A stretch of DNA of 64,000 nucleotides from Adiantum capillus-veneris (GCA_014529385.2 CM043970.1:59941523-60005522); one strand, 5' to 3'. Positions 43,037-55,480 are shown, numbered from the stretch's first letter. Numbers and translations: made by a program. Notes: generated by a model from the letters alone, not told the origin.

Positions 43037-43927
43037 CTACCAATGCTTAGAACCTGGGCTATGCATAAATTTGTTGACCTGTGAGACTACAAACTGAATA
43101 TCTGGCCTCGTGTTGCATACATAAATGAGGCATCCAACAGTAGTTTGGTAAAGAGTGACATCTATAGGATCACCAGCATCATGAAAACTCAATTTTAAGC
43201 CTGTTTCCATGGGAGTGGCAATAGGTTTGCAATCCTCAAGTCCAAACTTACATAGCAATGTCTCTATGTAGCTTTTCTGACACAAGGAAATACCGCCATC
43301 ACACTGCTTAAACTGTATGCCCAAGTAATCATGCAACAGACCCAAATCTTTTATTTTGAAAGTAGCAATCAAATTAGCCTTAAATTCAGCAATATGTGCC
43401 TCATTGGGACTAGTGATTAGCAAATCATCCACATATAGAACAACAATGAGAAGTACATCGCCCTCACGCTTGACATACAATGTGATTTCTCTTGGACTAT
43501 TACAAAAGCCTCGTTTGACCAAATGAGTGTCAGCTTTCTCATACCAAGCACGAGGAGATTTCTTCAACCCATACAAATCCTTCTTACATCTACACGCTTT
43601 GTCCTCTTGTCCTTTCTTGACAAAGTTGTGAGGTTGCATTACATAAACTTCCTCAAATACGTCACCATTCAAGAAAGCAGTAACAATGTCTAATTGATGT
43701 ACATCCCAACCAAAATGAGTTGCCAATGCACATAGAAAACGCCAGTAGCCAATACGACAAGTGGAAGAAAAAGTCTCTTCATAATCTATGCCTTTGTGAT
43801 GTGCATAACCCTTTGCAACAAGTCGAGCCTTATGGCAATCGAGCTCACCATCCGGCTTGCGTTTCAACTTGTAAACCCACTTTGTACTAATGGCCTTTTT
43901 GCCAATCACATAAATTCCATGTGTCAT
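43037..43927 (-). pseudogene. C2 reverse transcriptase
   Basis: 296 uninterrupted codons, the longest intact copia RT here: AISTKWVYKLKRKPDGELDC, KARLVAKGYAHHKGIDYEE, HQLDIVTAFLNGDVFEEVYV, KDLYGLKKSPRAWYEK, catalytic YVDD at 43424-43435, and the thumb MKDLGLL-like IKDLGLLHDYLGIQ. It could still fold, although the flanking genes are broken. Confidence 0.92.
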
Positions 43928-43967
43928 TTCCTATAAGTGCATCATATTTTGATTGCATGGCAGCCAT

Positions 43968-44999
43968 TCAATTTTTTGAATTCTCTCCTTCATCAAAAGA
44001 CAGAGGTTCCTCAACATCATGTAAGCTAGACATAGCCAAAGCATAAAAATCTGATGCATAAGATGCATGGTGAGAGCTTGAACGAGTACAACTAGACAAA
44101 GGTGCAGCCAATTTATTGTCACACACTTTATGCACCATCCATTTTGGCATACCTCTAGCATGCTCATTTTCAGCCCTTACCCCATCAAGTACATCATTTT
44201 CAGCCCTTTCCCCATCAAGTACATCATGTACATTTGCATCAGTGATAGGCTGATCTGGAACATTTTTGGAAACCCCCATAGGCTGTACATTTGCCTCATT
44301 GGAATTTACATTTGAACTTCCACCACTAAAAAGAGGCAACAAAGTGTCATAAATGTCCTGTGAGCTTACATTATTGTCTCTAGTACATGACAGCAAGGAC
44401 TGAACAGAATCTTCCACAAACACTACATCTCGTGAAACCAAAATATGCTTTGTTTGTGGATGATACAACTTGTAACCTTTGCTTTCAGCACTATAACCAA
44501 CAAAAATACATTTGACAGCCTTATCATCCAATTGTCTACGTTGTGTTTGTGGCACCAAAGCATATGCCAAACAACCAAAAATACGGATGTGCTCAATAGA
44601 AGGCTTTGTATCATGCCATGCTTCATATGGAGTAATAGACTGCAAAGCTTTCGTAGGACACCTTCTAAGTACATAAGTGGCACACATGATGGCCTCAAGC
44701 CAAAAAGAATGCGGCAAAGCTTGACTTTTGACCATACATCATGCCATTTCTATAAGTGACTTGCTTTTCCTCTTAGCTACACCATTTTGCGAAGGCGTAT
44801 AAGGCACTGTACATTGGTGTTTTATCCCATGACTAGCCAGAAATGCATTAAATTCATGAGACAAAAACTCCCCCCCTCGATCGAAACGGAGGGTGCCCAT
44901 AGTACATTTTGAGACTAGCCAAAAATTGTTTGAAGCACATAAAAAATTTGGACTTCGCTTTAAGCGGAAATACCCATGCATGTCTGGAGTAGTCATCAA
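43968..44999 (-). pseudogene. C2 integrase
   Basis: Core part in 44739-44999 (GTLRFDRGGEFLSHEFNAFL, PYTPSQNGVAKRKSKSLIEM) and C-terminal part in 43968-44735 (HSFWLEAIMCATYVLRRCPT, RIFGCLAYALVPQTQRRQ). It retains the segment C1 lost. D in FDRGGE is kept; the E of NGVAERK-type motif reads K in NGVAKRK, so the third catalytic residue is altered. One frameshift near 44737. Confidence 0.88.
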
Positions 45000-45891
45000 T
45001 GAAAGTCATGTAGTACAGGTAATTTCCCAAGGACGGAGTTTGCATGGGCCTACAAACATCACTATGCACAAGCTGCAACCTGCATGTGTCCCTAACTGAA
45101 CCATCCCTTGGAAACTTACAACGCTGCATTTTACCCAAAATACAGCCTTCAACAAGTGTGAAAGAACTGCCATTTGTAGCAGTAAGCACAATCTTTCCAA
45201 CTCCTTGAACCGGATAAGAGGTATTGTTGGCACAAGTGACTAAACTCCCATGAGGGGCAGACTCGAGAGAGGTGAACAATTCACGATGTGAGGTAATGTG
45301 CTTTGTAGCACCACTGTCAAAATACCACACATGTGAATCTGCAGCAATTGACATGCATGCATCATGGATAGCACGATTGTAAGTGCACTCCGCACTAAAA
45401 ACCAATTCTGCATCAACATCAACATCACAGTCTCCTTTCACAAAAGACTCAACAATGGCTGCATTTGTAGTGGAACTAGCATTTGCAGTGGTACCACCCT
45501 CTTTCTTCTTAGCCTCTTTGGCCTTCAACTTAGGACACTGCTTGATCAAGTGATCGATAGCTTTACAATAATGGCAACACATCTTCTTTTTGCCCTTATC
45601 ACCAGAATTTCTAGACGAATTGTTGATAGTAGAAGCATTAGGAACATGTGATTTTCCACTTGCAGACGAACCATAAGAAGTGGTTGCATTATTGTTACCA
45701 CCCTTTCTTTGAGAAGCAATAAACGCCTGTTCAACTGCATGCTGTCTAGTCTTGTTTTTGTTAGAAAGTGACTCTTGTAACAGCAATGTGCACAATGCAT
45801 CAACTTGACAACTTCAGGATTTCCTTGGGTCATAAGTCTCCAAGTACTAGCAAAAATCTGGTAAGAATCTTGTAAGGCATAAAGAACAGTC
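45000..45891 (-). pseudogene. C2 gag C-terminal half and protease
   Basis: Gag tail DSYQIFASTWRLMTQGNPEV, knuckle CHYCKAIDHLIKQC, then protease WYFDSGATKHIT. The frame passes from NGSSFTLV directly into EGCILGKM, so about 110 codons are deleted in frame. Upstream gag is cut at 45891 by the E3b LTR. Confidence 0.88.
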
Positions 45892-47479
45892 TGTCATAAT
45901 AACTAATATCTAATTCTCCTAAATGATTTTCTCATGTTAAACTGATCATTTAATATGGGGAAGTACCAGGGGAGAAAAAGCTAGAATATTGGTTAAGCTA
46001 GCAGACTGGCCACAGTAGGGATCCAAAGGAGAGAAAATAGGGATCCAAAGAGGGGGACATCTACAAAAGATCAATGTGCAACAATGGGATTCAAAGACCC
46101 TAAGGTTCAGCCCATTAAGACTTCGAAAATGCTAAGGTTCCAATTTTCAATGTAAAGTCCAATGGTCAAACCTTAGGGATATTGGATGCTTTGTAGTGTA
46201 CAAAAAGTCTTCCTAGATCCCTACATAGGAAGCGGCAAGCCCTTTTAGTAGGGGATGAGAGAGAAACACACACACACACACACACACACACTCTTGCAAG
46301 CCCTTTACACAAAGGGAATAGGGGACACATGTCAGGTCCCTAGCCCAGTTGCCCCCAAGTCCTATTGGATGGCCATAGAGGTGGACCAATGAGAATAAGG
46401 CTAGAGTAAATCTATTTTAATTCATTTAAAAACACTTGATAAAAGAACCAATAAGAATTAAGCTCTCTAGAAGACTATTGGACAGTCTCCTAAGGGGTCC
46501 AATGAACATTCAACAACCAAATGGCTTGCCTGATTCCTATTGGCCAGAAGACAAAGGGGTCCAATGAGAGTTTAGTTACATTATTTAATTACCTAAATCT
46601 CTCACAAAAGGGGAAAGGGGGACCTGTCACAAGGATATCACTTATGCTTCTCAATCATGATTGGCTAAGCTTTGTAGGGTCCAATGGGGTGCCAGCATGA
46701 GTAAATTGCAAGAGGGGTCGACCAAGAGAGAGAGGGGGCTGATTTTGGCAAGGAATTATCACACACACACTTACACAATCTCATGTGTGAAGCAATAAGA
46801 CTCTCTCTCTCTCCTTCTCAAAATTTAATGGAAAGCTCATCATCTACTCCAAGCTTGTGAGAAGGGATGCCTACACCAACAACTCTTGGCTTTGTGATGC
46901 AAATCCAACCAAGAGCCAAGCTTCAATGCATGCTCATCTCCTCTACCATGCTAATTACTAAGCTATGCTAAGCTTTTATGAGTGATTATGAGAGGAGATA
47001 TCCTTCTTTCTTGTAAGACTACTCCTTCCTCTCAATCTACTCCCATATCCCGCTAGCTCTCACCATATTTGAAGGTGTGTGAGGTCTTGGGTCTGAGACC
47101 GTGAGGGAATTGATGTTGTGTTTTATAAGTGTTTGCTTAGTGCTTGAAGTTTCCATCTTCATTGCACTAGCTAGTTATTGAAGGAACACAAAGGATTGTA
47201 TTGTAAAATGTCTCCCTTGATGGGGGAAACCTATAATACAAAGCCTTTTGGAGGGGGGACCGGCTCCATGTAAATCCGGTCCTCAACTAATGTCAATAGC
47301 TTAATTTCTCTCTCTTTTGAAGTATTGTTCATGCCTATCTAACTAGGTGTTATGCTTTTTGTTGCTCTCTCCATCCAAGCACTCTTGCTATGCTCATTAG
47401 GAATTTATTCTAATGAAATTCTCACTATGTCTATGCTATTTTCCGCTACACACAAGTTACTAGGCCATTAAATGCTACA
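45892..47479 (+). repeat. E3b 5' LTR
   Basis: TGTCATAATAACTAATATC ... AAATGCTACA, TG...CA ends, 1588 bp, followed by a primer site. Contains the CA microsatellite and several short AT-rich and GGGTCCAATG-type repeats. Confidence 0.8.
46266..46291 (+). repeat. (CA)n microsatellite
   Basis: About 13 uninterrupted AC dinucleotides inside the E3b LTR. Confidence 0.95.
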
Positions 47480-47480
47480 T

Positions 47481-47492
47481 TGGTATTAGAGC
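47481..47492 (+). other. E3b primer-binding site
   Basis: TGGTATTAGAGC, one base from the initiator-Met site, one base after the LTR. Confidence 0.85.
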
Positions 47493-47897
47493 ACAAGGTT
47501 TTTCTTTTCTTGCTCAAGAAGGGAGGTCCTCAAGCTAGCTATAAATGGTTGGTATTATTAATTTCAACTGACTAAGTAGAATATGGATTTTTCAGCCTTG
47601 CAGTGTGCATGCGTTCTTGCAAATTACGGAGCATCACTGTCGAGAGCTATGGTTTTAATAGTGGAGTCCTACGGGGCTTGCCTATGGCTTCACCACTATT
47701 GAGCTATTAGAAGCTTGACAAGAGCCGGTACTGTTTTGGTGTTAAAAGAACCTCTCTTCTATTCCTTGCTATTAATGATATTCAAGCCACGTGTATACTA
47801 TCTTGAGTGCTTTTCTAAAGGGGTAGAGAGGAGCAGCAACTAGGGCTTGAAGTCCTAGATTACACCTACAAATATTGAACATAAAAAAATTGTTAGA

Positions 47898-48737
47898 ATG
47901 TCTGACAATAGTAAGAGAGTGAAATTAATGTTGATAGCTTTGATTTTGCTAATGAGCAGGCTACTAATGATGCCCCTATGCTTGTTAACTACCTTGTTTC
48001 TAGGCTTCAACAAGCCATGGGCAATCCATCCCTCCAAAGTGAAGTGCAACGGCAGCTTCATACTCATGGGATTCTCCAAGCTCCCCAGCATGAAGAGAGA
48101 GTACCTAGGAAGCCTCCTTACGAGACTTCCAAAAGAGGCCTCTCTCCGATTTGGGAAGAAGGAGATGGCTCCACAAAGACGGCGGGCAAAATGCTCTCCA
48201 TCACCTCCTAAACGGAGAAGACCATCGCACACCTCTCCACACCATAATTCAAAGAGGGATGATAAAAAAGAAGAGAAGAAAAATTCAAGAAAGAGGTCAC
48301 CCTCTTCTCCATCTTCTTCCTCTTATGAAGAAAGTGATGGTGCCGACAAGGAAGACCAAGGCAAGAAAAAGGCAAGAAAGAGGTCACCTTGTTCTCCATC
48401 TTCCTCAAATTCTTCATCCTCTGAAGAAAGTGATGGTGCAACTTTTGAACCACCAAAAAGAAGAGGCCATAGGAAATCCTATGCCGCGTGGAAAAGGTCG
48501 TCCAAGCTCAAGAAATTCAAAGAGGGAGGAAATAATATCTATTTCCTTACCTACGATGGCACCTTTGGTGCTACGGACGAAGTCTTGGCTTTCATCCAAC
48601 AATTTGATGCGGCGTTTGCAGATGAGGGCTTCACGGAGTCCTCTAAGCTACGCCATGTAGCTATGCATTTTCAAAAGTTCACAACGAAATGGTGGTCTAG
48701 CCTACAGGCAAACGGTGAAGCCCCACAAACATGGAAA
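47898..48737 (+). pseudogene. E3b gag N-terminal half with Ser/Arg-rich tract
   Basis: An early frame (LVNYLVSRLQQAMGNPSLQS) shifts near 48170 to a basic region with repeats KRSPSSPSSSS and KRSPCSPSSSNSSSSEESDG, resembling RS-type RNA-binding tails, then the gag fold: YFLTYDGTFGATDEVLAFIQ and LRHVAMHFQKFTTKWWSS, ending QTWKA at the junction near 48737. E3 gag (33072) carries on where this stops, so together they describe one gene. Confidence 0.75.
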
Positions 48738-49023
48738 GCTTTAAGAGTATCCAATTTACCTAAGCTTTGACCTTTGGACACAACCTTTGAATTTTGGAAC
48801 CTTAGCATTTTGGAAGTCTTAATGGGCTGAACCTTAGGGTCTTTAAAGCCCATTGTTGTACATTGCTCTTTTGCAGATGGCCCCCCCTTTGGATCCCTAT
48901 TGTGTCCGGTCTTCCAGCTTGACCAATATTCTAGCTTTTTGTCCCCTGGCACTTCCCCATATTAAATGGTCAGTTTAACATGAAAAAATCATTTTGGAGA
49001 ATTAGATATTACTTATTATGACA
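48737..49023 (-). repeat. Inverted fragment of the E3-family LTR
   Basis: Read on the minus strand from 49023: TGTCATAATAAGTAATATC, matching the first about 290 bases of the LTR at 45892. It forms a large inverted repeat with that LTR around the E3b gag. Confidence 0.85.
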
Positions 49024-49274
49024 TTACCTCTCTATTGAAATCATAGTCGTCCTCGACTGTGGGGTAGAGAAGATAAATCCTATTCATTAGTCCTTTTTCT
49101 AGCAGGTAGAGGATCCCTATGTTACCCTACGACATCGTTCCATAATGGATGACTAATCCATTTGGCGCTTGAGAGCCTAAGCTTCCACAAGCATGTCTGC
49201 ACATTAGTCCTATCAATCTTCCATAGTAGAGTGACAAGCTCTACTTGGTGTTTGGGAGACGTCGTCTCCGCAAA
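49024..49274 (-). other. E3-family 3' UTR, inverted
   Basis: Matches the complement of 37300-37558 (GGACGACTATGATTTCAA, then GATGTCGTAGGGTAA and AAGCACCAAATGG-type blocks). Cut on its right side by the E5-family LTR. Confidence 0.75.
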
Positions 49275-50195
49275 TGTTAACTGAGTCAACGTCACTTAAC
49301 AGAAACTGCTAAAGACCGAAGACGTACGAATGCACATCAAGGATGAATACGAAGAAGTAGTAAAGATTGGAGTTACACATTTTCCACGTTTCTCCAAAAT
49401 GGTTAGGTATTGTAAATTCTCGACTTATTTCAAGCCATTGTAATATTTTAATGTGTTATGGGCTCAATGGGAGTTCCAAGTTGTAAAGAATACGTCAGTT
49501 ACTATGCCTAGGTTGCAGATGGTGGAAATGGTGGAGTCCTAAAGGCCTTGGGCGCCCAAACATTGCATAGTTTTACCCTAGGTACATAAGGTAGTGTGTA
49601 AAAGAAATTAGGGTTCTCAAGCTCATTTGTTGAGAGCACTCTTTGGTGAGATCTCTTGATGTGTGTGGCTATGGAGTCCTTGAGCTTCTCCTTGCTCATG
49701 AGACTTCATTAACACTAATCAATGATTCATTCGCTCTCACTATGCCTCTCTCTTACTTTTTACGATTGCCTATGATGCTTAGATTTACTAGATCTTAACT
49801 AATTAGTGGTTAATCCCTCTCTAATCTTGTGTGATTTCCCTCTTTTGCTTGTGTGTGCATGTAGGTTTGATTGGAGTGTGGTGCTCGAAAGATCTATGTG
49901 TGTGTGCTTGCGATTAGTGTGTTGCATGATAGGATTAGTGTTGTGTGCATCTTGCAATTGTATTGTGTGTGATTGGGTTGATTAGAGGTGAAGAGAAGTG
50001 GATATGGAGATTGACCTTCATTGCGGCTTAGCTCCTCCATAGGCCGAGAAGCTCGCCTCGTAGAGTTAACCATTTGTGTTGCCACGATTAGCTCACTAAC
50101 CATGTGAGTGTTTTCATGCCCTAGCCGGGTAGCTCATCCCTCAGAATTGATAATTTTGTTAGTCATTGGAGCTATGCAACGATGGGACCCCAACA
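49275..50195 (+). repeat. E5-family 5' LTR (E5b)
   Basis: TGTTAACTGAGTCAACG ... GACCCCAACA, 921 bp, TG...CA, followed by a primer site. Its first about 425 bases are repeated in inverted form at 58550-58968. Same length as the E1 LTR, though the sequences differ. Confidence 0.85.
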
Positions 50196-50197
50196 TT

Positions 50198-50215
50198 TGG
50201 TGCCTTTTCCGGGGA
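50198..50215 (+). other. E5b primer-binding site
   Basis: TGGTGCCTTTTCCGGGGA, two bases after the LTR; related to the E1 site (TGGCACCGTTGCCGGGGA), suggesting the two families are related. Confidence 0.75.
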
Positions 50216-52540
50216 CGATGGCCTAATTGTGGAATAATCGAATGCGTTCCCTCACTAATTTCACTTGTGTGTTTATGTTTTTGTGGATTTTGGATGTGTG
50301 TACATGAAGCAATGTGTTCATAATTCCCTAATGTGTTATTGTATCTTGCCAATTGTGTGTTTATACACTCTAATTTCACACTAACCCCTTGCTAATTTGA
50401 TTAATTTTTTCCAACTTACTATTTTGCTATGAAGGATTGGAGCATTCGACCATTCAATTGATCTTCAACGGAAAGGTAATCAAGCTGGTATTCTCACTCT
50501 CCCTAGAATCTAGAGCTGTGTAGAATTGTGTAGAGATCCCACCATGATGATGCAATGTAATGCTACGCTATGTTGACCCAATGTAATGTAATGCAATGTG
50601 GATTGAAAATTTTGTGATTTTTCGTTTTCACGCGTCGTAATGCCGAAATTTTTAAGATTTGATGGTGTATGATTTGACAACTTTCAATTGCTAATTGGTG
50701 ATTGTGTTGCTAGTTGGGTGCATAATTGAGTTAATTGCATACTTGGATGGTCAATTTCACGTGTGTGTGCACTAAAATCAAGTGTATGTGCATTCTAATT
50801 GAGTGTGTGTATGTTAATTTTAGGTGTGTGTGCACTATTTTGCCCATGTTTGAGCACCTAGAAATCAATGTGTGTGTTATGATTTTTCAATTGTGATGAT
50901 TGATGTGTGTTGTGCTCATGCCCAACTAATGATTTGTAAAGTCACATTGCAAATTCGACAAATTTAACCCTTTTGTATGCGTACCTAAAGACTGATAAAA
51001 ACTGCCAATTTTTTAGTGTGTGTGTGCCAAAAAAGTGTTTACTTTGCATGGTTAATTCAATGTTTGATTGCATAAATGATGTGTGTAATGATTAAATGCT
51101 GCATTTTTGTGCTCAAAACAAGGATTACACACTCTAATTGCGTCAATTTTTAACCTAATTATGTCGATTTAATTACCTAGTCTTGATTTTATTGATAAAA
51201 TTGTTGACAATTGAATTGATGTGATTTGTGTGATTTGATTTGGCTGCACTATTCCCCAACGTGTGGCAATTTTTGCTAATTTTTGCATTAATTTTTCGGT
51301 TCATTCCATAAAAATTAATATTTTGCGATCTTTACGAGCTATTTTGTGTGTGCATATTTATGAAATCATTTTGTTTGCATTTGTGCCGTCCGTGGTCGAG
51401 TTTTGAGCTTTTGCTATTTCCGGGGACCAAGTGGACAATTTTGTCGAAATTAGCATTTTTGAAAAAAATCTGCTATTTTCAGTGTGTTTTTGCGTGTCAT
51501 AAATGCTCAATTTGGAATTCCGGTGATTTTCTAAGATTCCTAGAATTTTCCAAGAATTTTTGAACTTTTATGACAAATTTTGGGATTTTCTGGTGATTTT
51601 CTGGTGATTTTTTGGAGTTTTGACTAATTTTTGATTAAATTCTGGCATTTTTGAAATTTGAAAATTTAAATAAAAAACAAAAACTAGAAAGGCCGGTTCG
51701 AGCTCGATGCCCGTGCCTTGCAGCGCATAAAATACTTCTCTTCTTCTTTCTCCCGCTCCGTGTGAACCAACCCCACACCCCCACTCTCTCTCTCTTCCCG
51801 TCACACTTCCGCTCTTATCTCACTGCCAACGCGTGATCAATGTGTATTTTTACCGTCTAAGATCATAAAATCTCGGTTAGATTGTGAGCTTGCCTTGAAG
51901 AAAACCGGGCAAATTTTCACAATTTTTTGTGTAAATATCGGCAAAAGCTTCAAATTTTGACCTAAAAACCGGTAGAATTTCAAGTTGCCCTTATTTTCTT
52001 TGAAAAAATGTATTTTTCTAGCCCTGTCTCTCTCTAACCTCTCTCTCAAACTTATTCTCTCCCCCTCTATCTCTACTTTTCTCTCTTCCCCTCTATCTCT
52101 AACTTTCTCTCTCTCCTCTCACTAACAATCTCAGACTTTCTTTCTCTTTCCCCCGCTGCCCCTAACCCTGCGTGAACCCTTCTCTCCACTCTCTCCCTTT
52201 TCCGCTTTAACTCTCTCTCTCTCTTCCATTGTCGCATCCCCACACACACACAACCACGCTCTTTGACGCGCTGCCCGCCACGCGCTGACACTCTCCCTCT
52301 CTGCCTCGGTGCGTGAGCCACTGCCATGTGACTGCAGCCTGTACCACGCTCCCATCTCTCTCTACTCTCTGTCTATGTGCCCCGCACGAGGCGCTGCCAG
52401 CCCGAGAAGCCTTGTCGTTTACTGCTACGCGCCTGCTCGATTCCACCTAGCCTCGCAATCAACAGTGAGTCGTTGTCCTCGCTGTCCCGCACGCTCGCCA
52501 AGGCCCAGGTTAGTGAGCCTTAGTTAGTTAGATTAGATTA
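50216..52540 (+). other. E5b leader, no gene recognised
   Basis: TG-rich DNA to about 51300, AT-rich to 51700, then a GC-richer CT-rich stretch (51740-52520) with runs of CTCTCT. A donor-like CCCAG/GTTAGT occurs near 52507-52511 at the end of the GC-rich part. Short frames exist but none has a domain. Confidence 0.5.
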
Positions 52541-52965
52541 GTGAAAATCCATTTAATTTTTTAAAAAAACAAAATAAATAAATAGAAAATCACAAAAATC
52601 AAACAAAAAATTTTTAAAAAAAGAAAAAAGCTCATAAAATGGAATAAAAAATAAAAAAAGAATAATAATATTAATATAGAAAAACAATAAACAAACTCAC
52701 AAACATTTAAAAAAGGGTTTTTTTTTAATCACAAAAAATAGGAAAAAACTTCAGAGAAAATAAAAAACCTCATAAAAAATCTACAAAAAAATCAAAACTT
52801 CACAGATAGAAAACTCATTAAAAGATAATAAAAGGGATAAAAAATTTCACAAAAAAATAAAAAACACATAGAAAAATCAATAGAAATTCAAAAACTCACA
52901 AAAGAAAAAAAAACACTCACAGATAGATCATAAAAAAACATAAAAATTTTCAAAAAGTCATTGAA
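52541..52965 (+). repeat. A-rich low-complexity stretch
   Basis: About 80% A+T with A strongly favoured on this strand (many AAAAATC, CACAAAAA words). It abuts the truncated 3' end of E4. Confidence 0.8.
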
Positions 52966-54150
52966 AAATGAAACACCGGATGAATGCGAGAATGTGAAGG
53001 TAGTAATAATTTGTAGGCACGATCACCTACTTGCTTGAGTATTTTGAAAGGCCCACAATATCAAGGTGATAATTTAGGTGTTGGCCCAGTTTTCAGACTT
53101 TTTGAATGTTCTGGCACACGTAAAAAGACTTCCTTCCCTTCTTCGAAGGTAACTTGCTCGACGTTTCTCATCAGCGTACTTCTTATACCGATCCTATGCT
53201 TGTCAAACATTCTGACGAGAGCAAGTTTCAACATATTCATGTGGTCTTGGAGAAAATCCTTAACCTGTTGGAGTTTTTTGGTTGCCAACCCCACCGTAAT
53301 TGGTGACCTAGGTTGAAACCCATATATGAGCATGAAAGGACTAAAGCCTGTTGTGACATGCTTAGCATTGTTGTAGGCAAACTCAAGAATAGGTAAGTGT
53401 TCTTCCCAGTCTGAATGTTTTTTGTTGACATATGCTCTTAGCATATCCTCTACCACCTGGTTAACTCGTTCCGTCTGACCATCTGTTTCTGGATGATCAG
53501 CTGTACTGAGGTTCAGTTGTGTACCCGATCGTTTAAACACAGCTCTCCAAAAGTTGTTGTAAACTTGGGATCACGGTCACTGACAATGTTACTTGGCAAA
53601 CCATATAGTTTGTATAGATTGTCCACAAATAACTTGGCTAGTTCTGGTGTCTTAACCGTTGATTTGGTCGAAATAAACTTACATAGCTTAGTCAACCTGT
53701 CTACGACCACCCATACTGAGTCATGACCTCGTATAGTGGTTGGTAAACCTACAATAAAATCCATAGAGATGCTTTCCCATTTTCCGTTGGGGATCTCCAA
53801 AGGATGTAAGAGTCCTCTTGCTTTCAGGCGCTCTGATTTGTTAGCTTGACATTTTTGGCAATGCAAGACATAAGCTTAAACAAAGCCCTGTATACCTGGC
53901 CAGTAAAACTGTCGTCGTACAAGAGCATAAGTTTTTATAATCCCCAGGTGCCCTGCACTTGGACTATCATGACATTCAAGAATTTGGTGCCGAACGTCGG
54001 TGTCCGTCGGTACACAAACTCTCCCCTTATGGACTAGGTACCCCTTGTCAATGGTAAAATGCTTCCATCGCTGTAGTTCATCACTTGATAAAGGAGAACT
54101 AGGTGTGGAGGTTAATTGTACACTACCATCATTGGAGTGAGAAGGATCCC
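52966..54150 (-). pseudogene. E4 integrase
   Basis: Zinc domain ILECHDSPSAGHLGIIKT ... YWPGIQGFV, HCQKCQANKSE; core D in SMDFIVGLP, D in IVSDRDPKF, E in DGQTERVNQVV; then NNAKHVTTGFSPFMLIYG and the C-terminal GPF (CGPFKILKQVGDRAYKLLLP). Frames change at about 53870, 53530 and 53065. Truncated right after HPVFHF. Confidence 0.88.
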
Positions 54151-54741
54151 TCTTTTGAACATGGCTCCACACTTTGGAATATGCTTCATCATGCTCATAT
54201 TTGCCTTTGAGAGAATCTAAAAATTCACTACGAAGTTCCGTGAACAAGAGCGAATTCATCTCTGGAATTCGACTTAGGGCGTCCACTACTACATTGTACC
54301 GGCCTTTGCGATACCTTAGCTTGGCGTCATATTCCTGAAGAATCTTGGTCCACCTGGCTTTTTGACCCTTCAAATCCATTTGTTGTGTAAACCATTTGAT
54401 TCTTTCATGGTCAAACACAATCGCAAACTGAGAACTATATAGGTAATGCCACCATGTTTTTAAGGCAGACACTATTGCATAGAGTTCGCGTTCGTAAGCA
54501 GAATAGTTCTACTGAGCTGCATCAAGCTTCTTACTTTCAAATGCAATCAGTCGTCCGTCTTGTAACAGGACTGCTGCAATAGCACGGTCACTGGAATCCG
54601 TTCCAAAATGAATGGTTTCAAAGGATCTACAATAGCCAGTATAGAAGTTGTAGCTAATGCATCCTTGAGCATATCGAAACTGTGCTGTTGAGCGGATCCC
54701 CATTGAAAAGCTTTACCTTTGCCTTTTAGTTGATCCATCAT
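54151..54741 (-). pseudogene. E4 RNase H
   Basis: GKAFQWGSAQQHSFDMLKDA, then a frameshift into FGTDSSDRAIAAVLLQDG (the first catalytic Asp), IAFESKKLDAAQ, and WWHYLYSSQFAIVFDHERIK, YRKGRYNVVVDALSRI. The third catalytic Asp of the TDH motif is kept as FDHERIKW. Confidence 0.85.
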
Positions 54742-54766
54742 GGGAACAACAATTTGAGCATAGTTT

Positions 54767-55480
54767 TTAACGAACCTTCGATAAAAACCTCAAATCCCAA
54801 AATATCTGTAAGTCTTCCAGATTGTTAGGAGAAGGCCAGTTCCGGATGGTATCCACTTTGGATTGATCCATATATAGCCCATTAGCTAAAATAACATGCC
54901 CTAAATAGTTAATTTTGTCTTTTAGAAAATCACATTTAGATTCCTTGGCATATAATTTGTTTGTGCATAACAACTCAAACACCTGCCTGAGATGTTGTAA
55001 GTGTTCTTCTTCGGAAGCACTATAGACTAGGATGTCATCGAGGAAAACAATGACACATTTTCCCAAATAGTGCTTGAAGACACTATCCATGAGTGTCATG
55101 AATGTTGTGGGCGCATTGGTTAACCCAAAGGGCATCACCAAGAACTCTTAGTGTCCAAACCATGTTCGGAATGCAGTTTTGGGTATATCAGCAAGTTGAA
55201 TACGGACTTGGTGATATCCTGACCGCAAGTCTATTTTTGTAAAAATACGAGCATGAGTGATCTTGTCAAACAACTCATCTACTCTGAACAATGGATATTT
55301 GTTCTTAATTGTAATTGCATTTAAGCCACGGTAGTCTACGCACATATGCATATTGCCGTCTTTTTTCTTCACTAATAGGATAGGCAAAGCCCATGGTGAA
55401 GAACTGGGTTGTATAAACCCTCTGCTAAGGTAGTCAGCAAGCTAACGTTCCACCTCAACAGCTTCTGAATAACTCATGCG
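54767..55480 (-). pseudogene. E4 reverse transcriptase
   Basis: [39 protein letters not shown], a TAA near 55148, then FLVMPFGLTNAPTTFMTLMD and the catalytic VIVFLDDILVYS (Phe-Leu-Asp-Asp) near 55040. Thumb YLGHVILANGLYMDQSKVD. Otherwise a typical plant gypsy RT. Confidence 0.9.

Larger units (their letters stand above)
42225..45891 (-). mobile_element. C2: second copy of the C1 copia family, truncated at both ends
   Basis: Minus-strand copy with partial 3' LTR 42225-42400, RNase H, RT, integrase, protease and the C-terminal half of gag. It has lost the polypurine tract and part of U3 near 42400, about 110 codons between protease and integrase, and everything upstream of mid-gag, where the E3b LTR is inserted (45892). 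Confidence 0.9.
45892..48737 (+). mobile_element. E3b: 5' part of a second chromovirus of the E3 family
   Basis: A 1588-bp 5' LTR, Met-tRNA-like primer site and gag, then an abrupt join to an inverted LTR fragment of the same family at about 48737. No pol. Inserted into C2 gag after GAACAGTC. Confidence 0.8.

Noticed and set aside
51568-52446. Arg/Glu-rich minus-strand frames near 51.6-52.4 kb
   Set aside because: They are the reverse of CT-rich leader sequence, overlap each other in several frames and have no domain.
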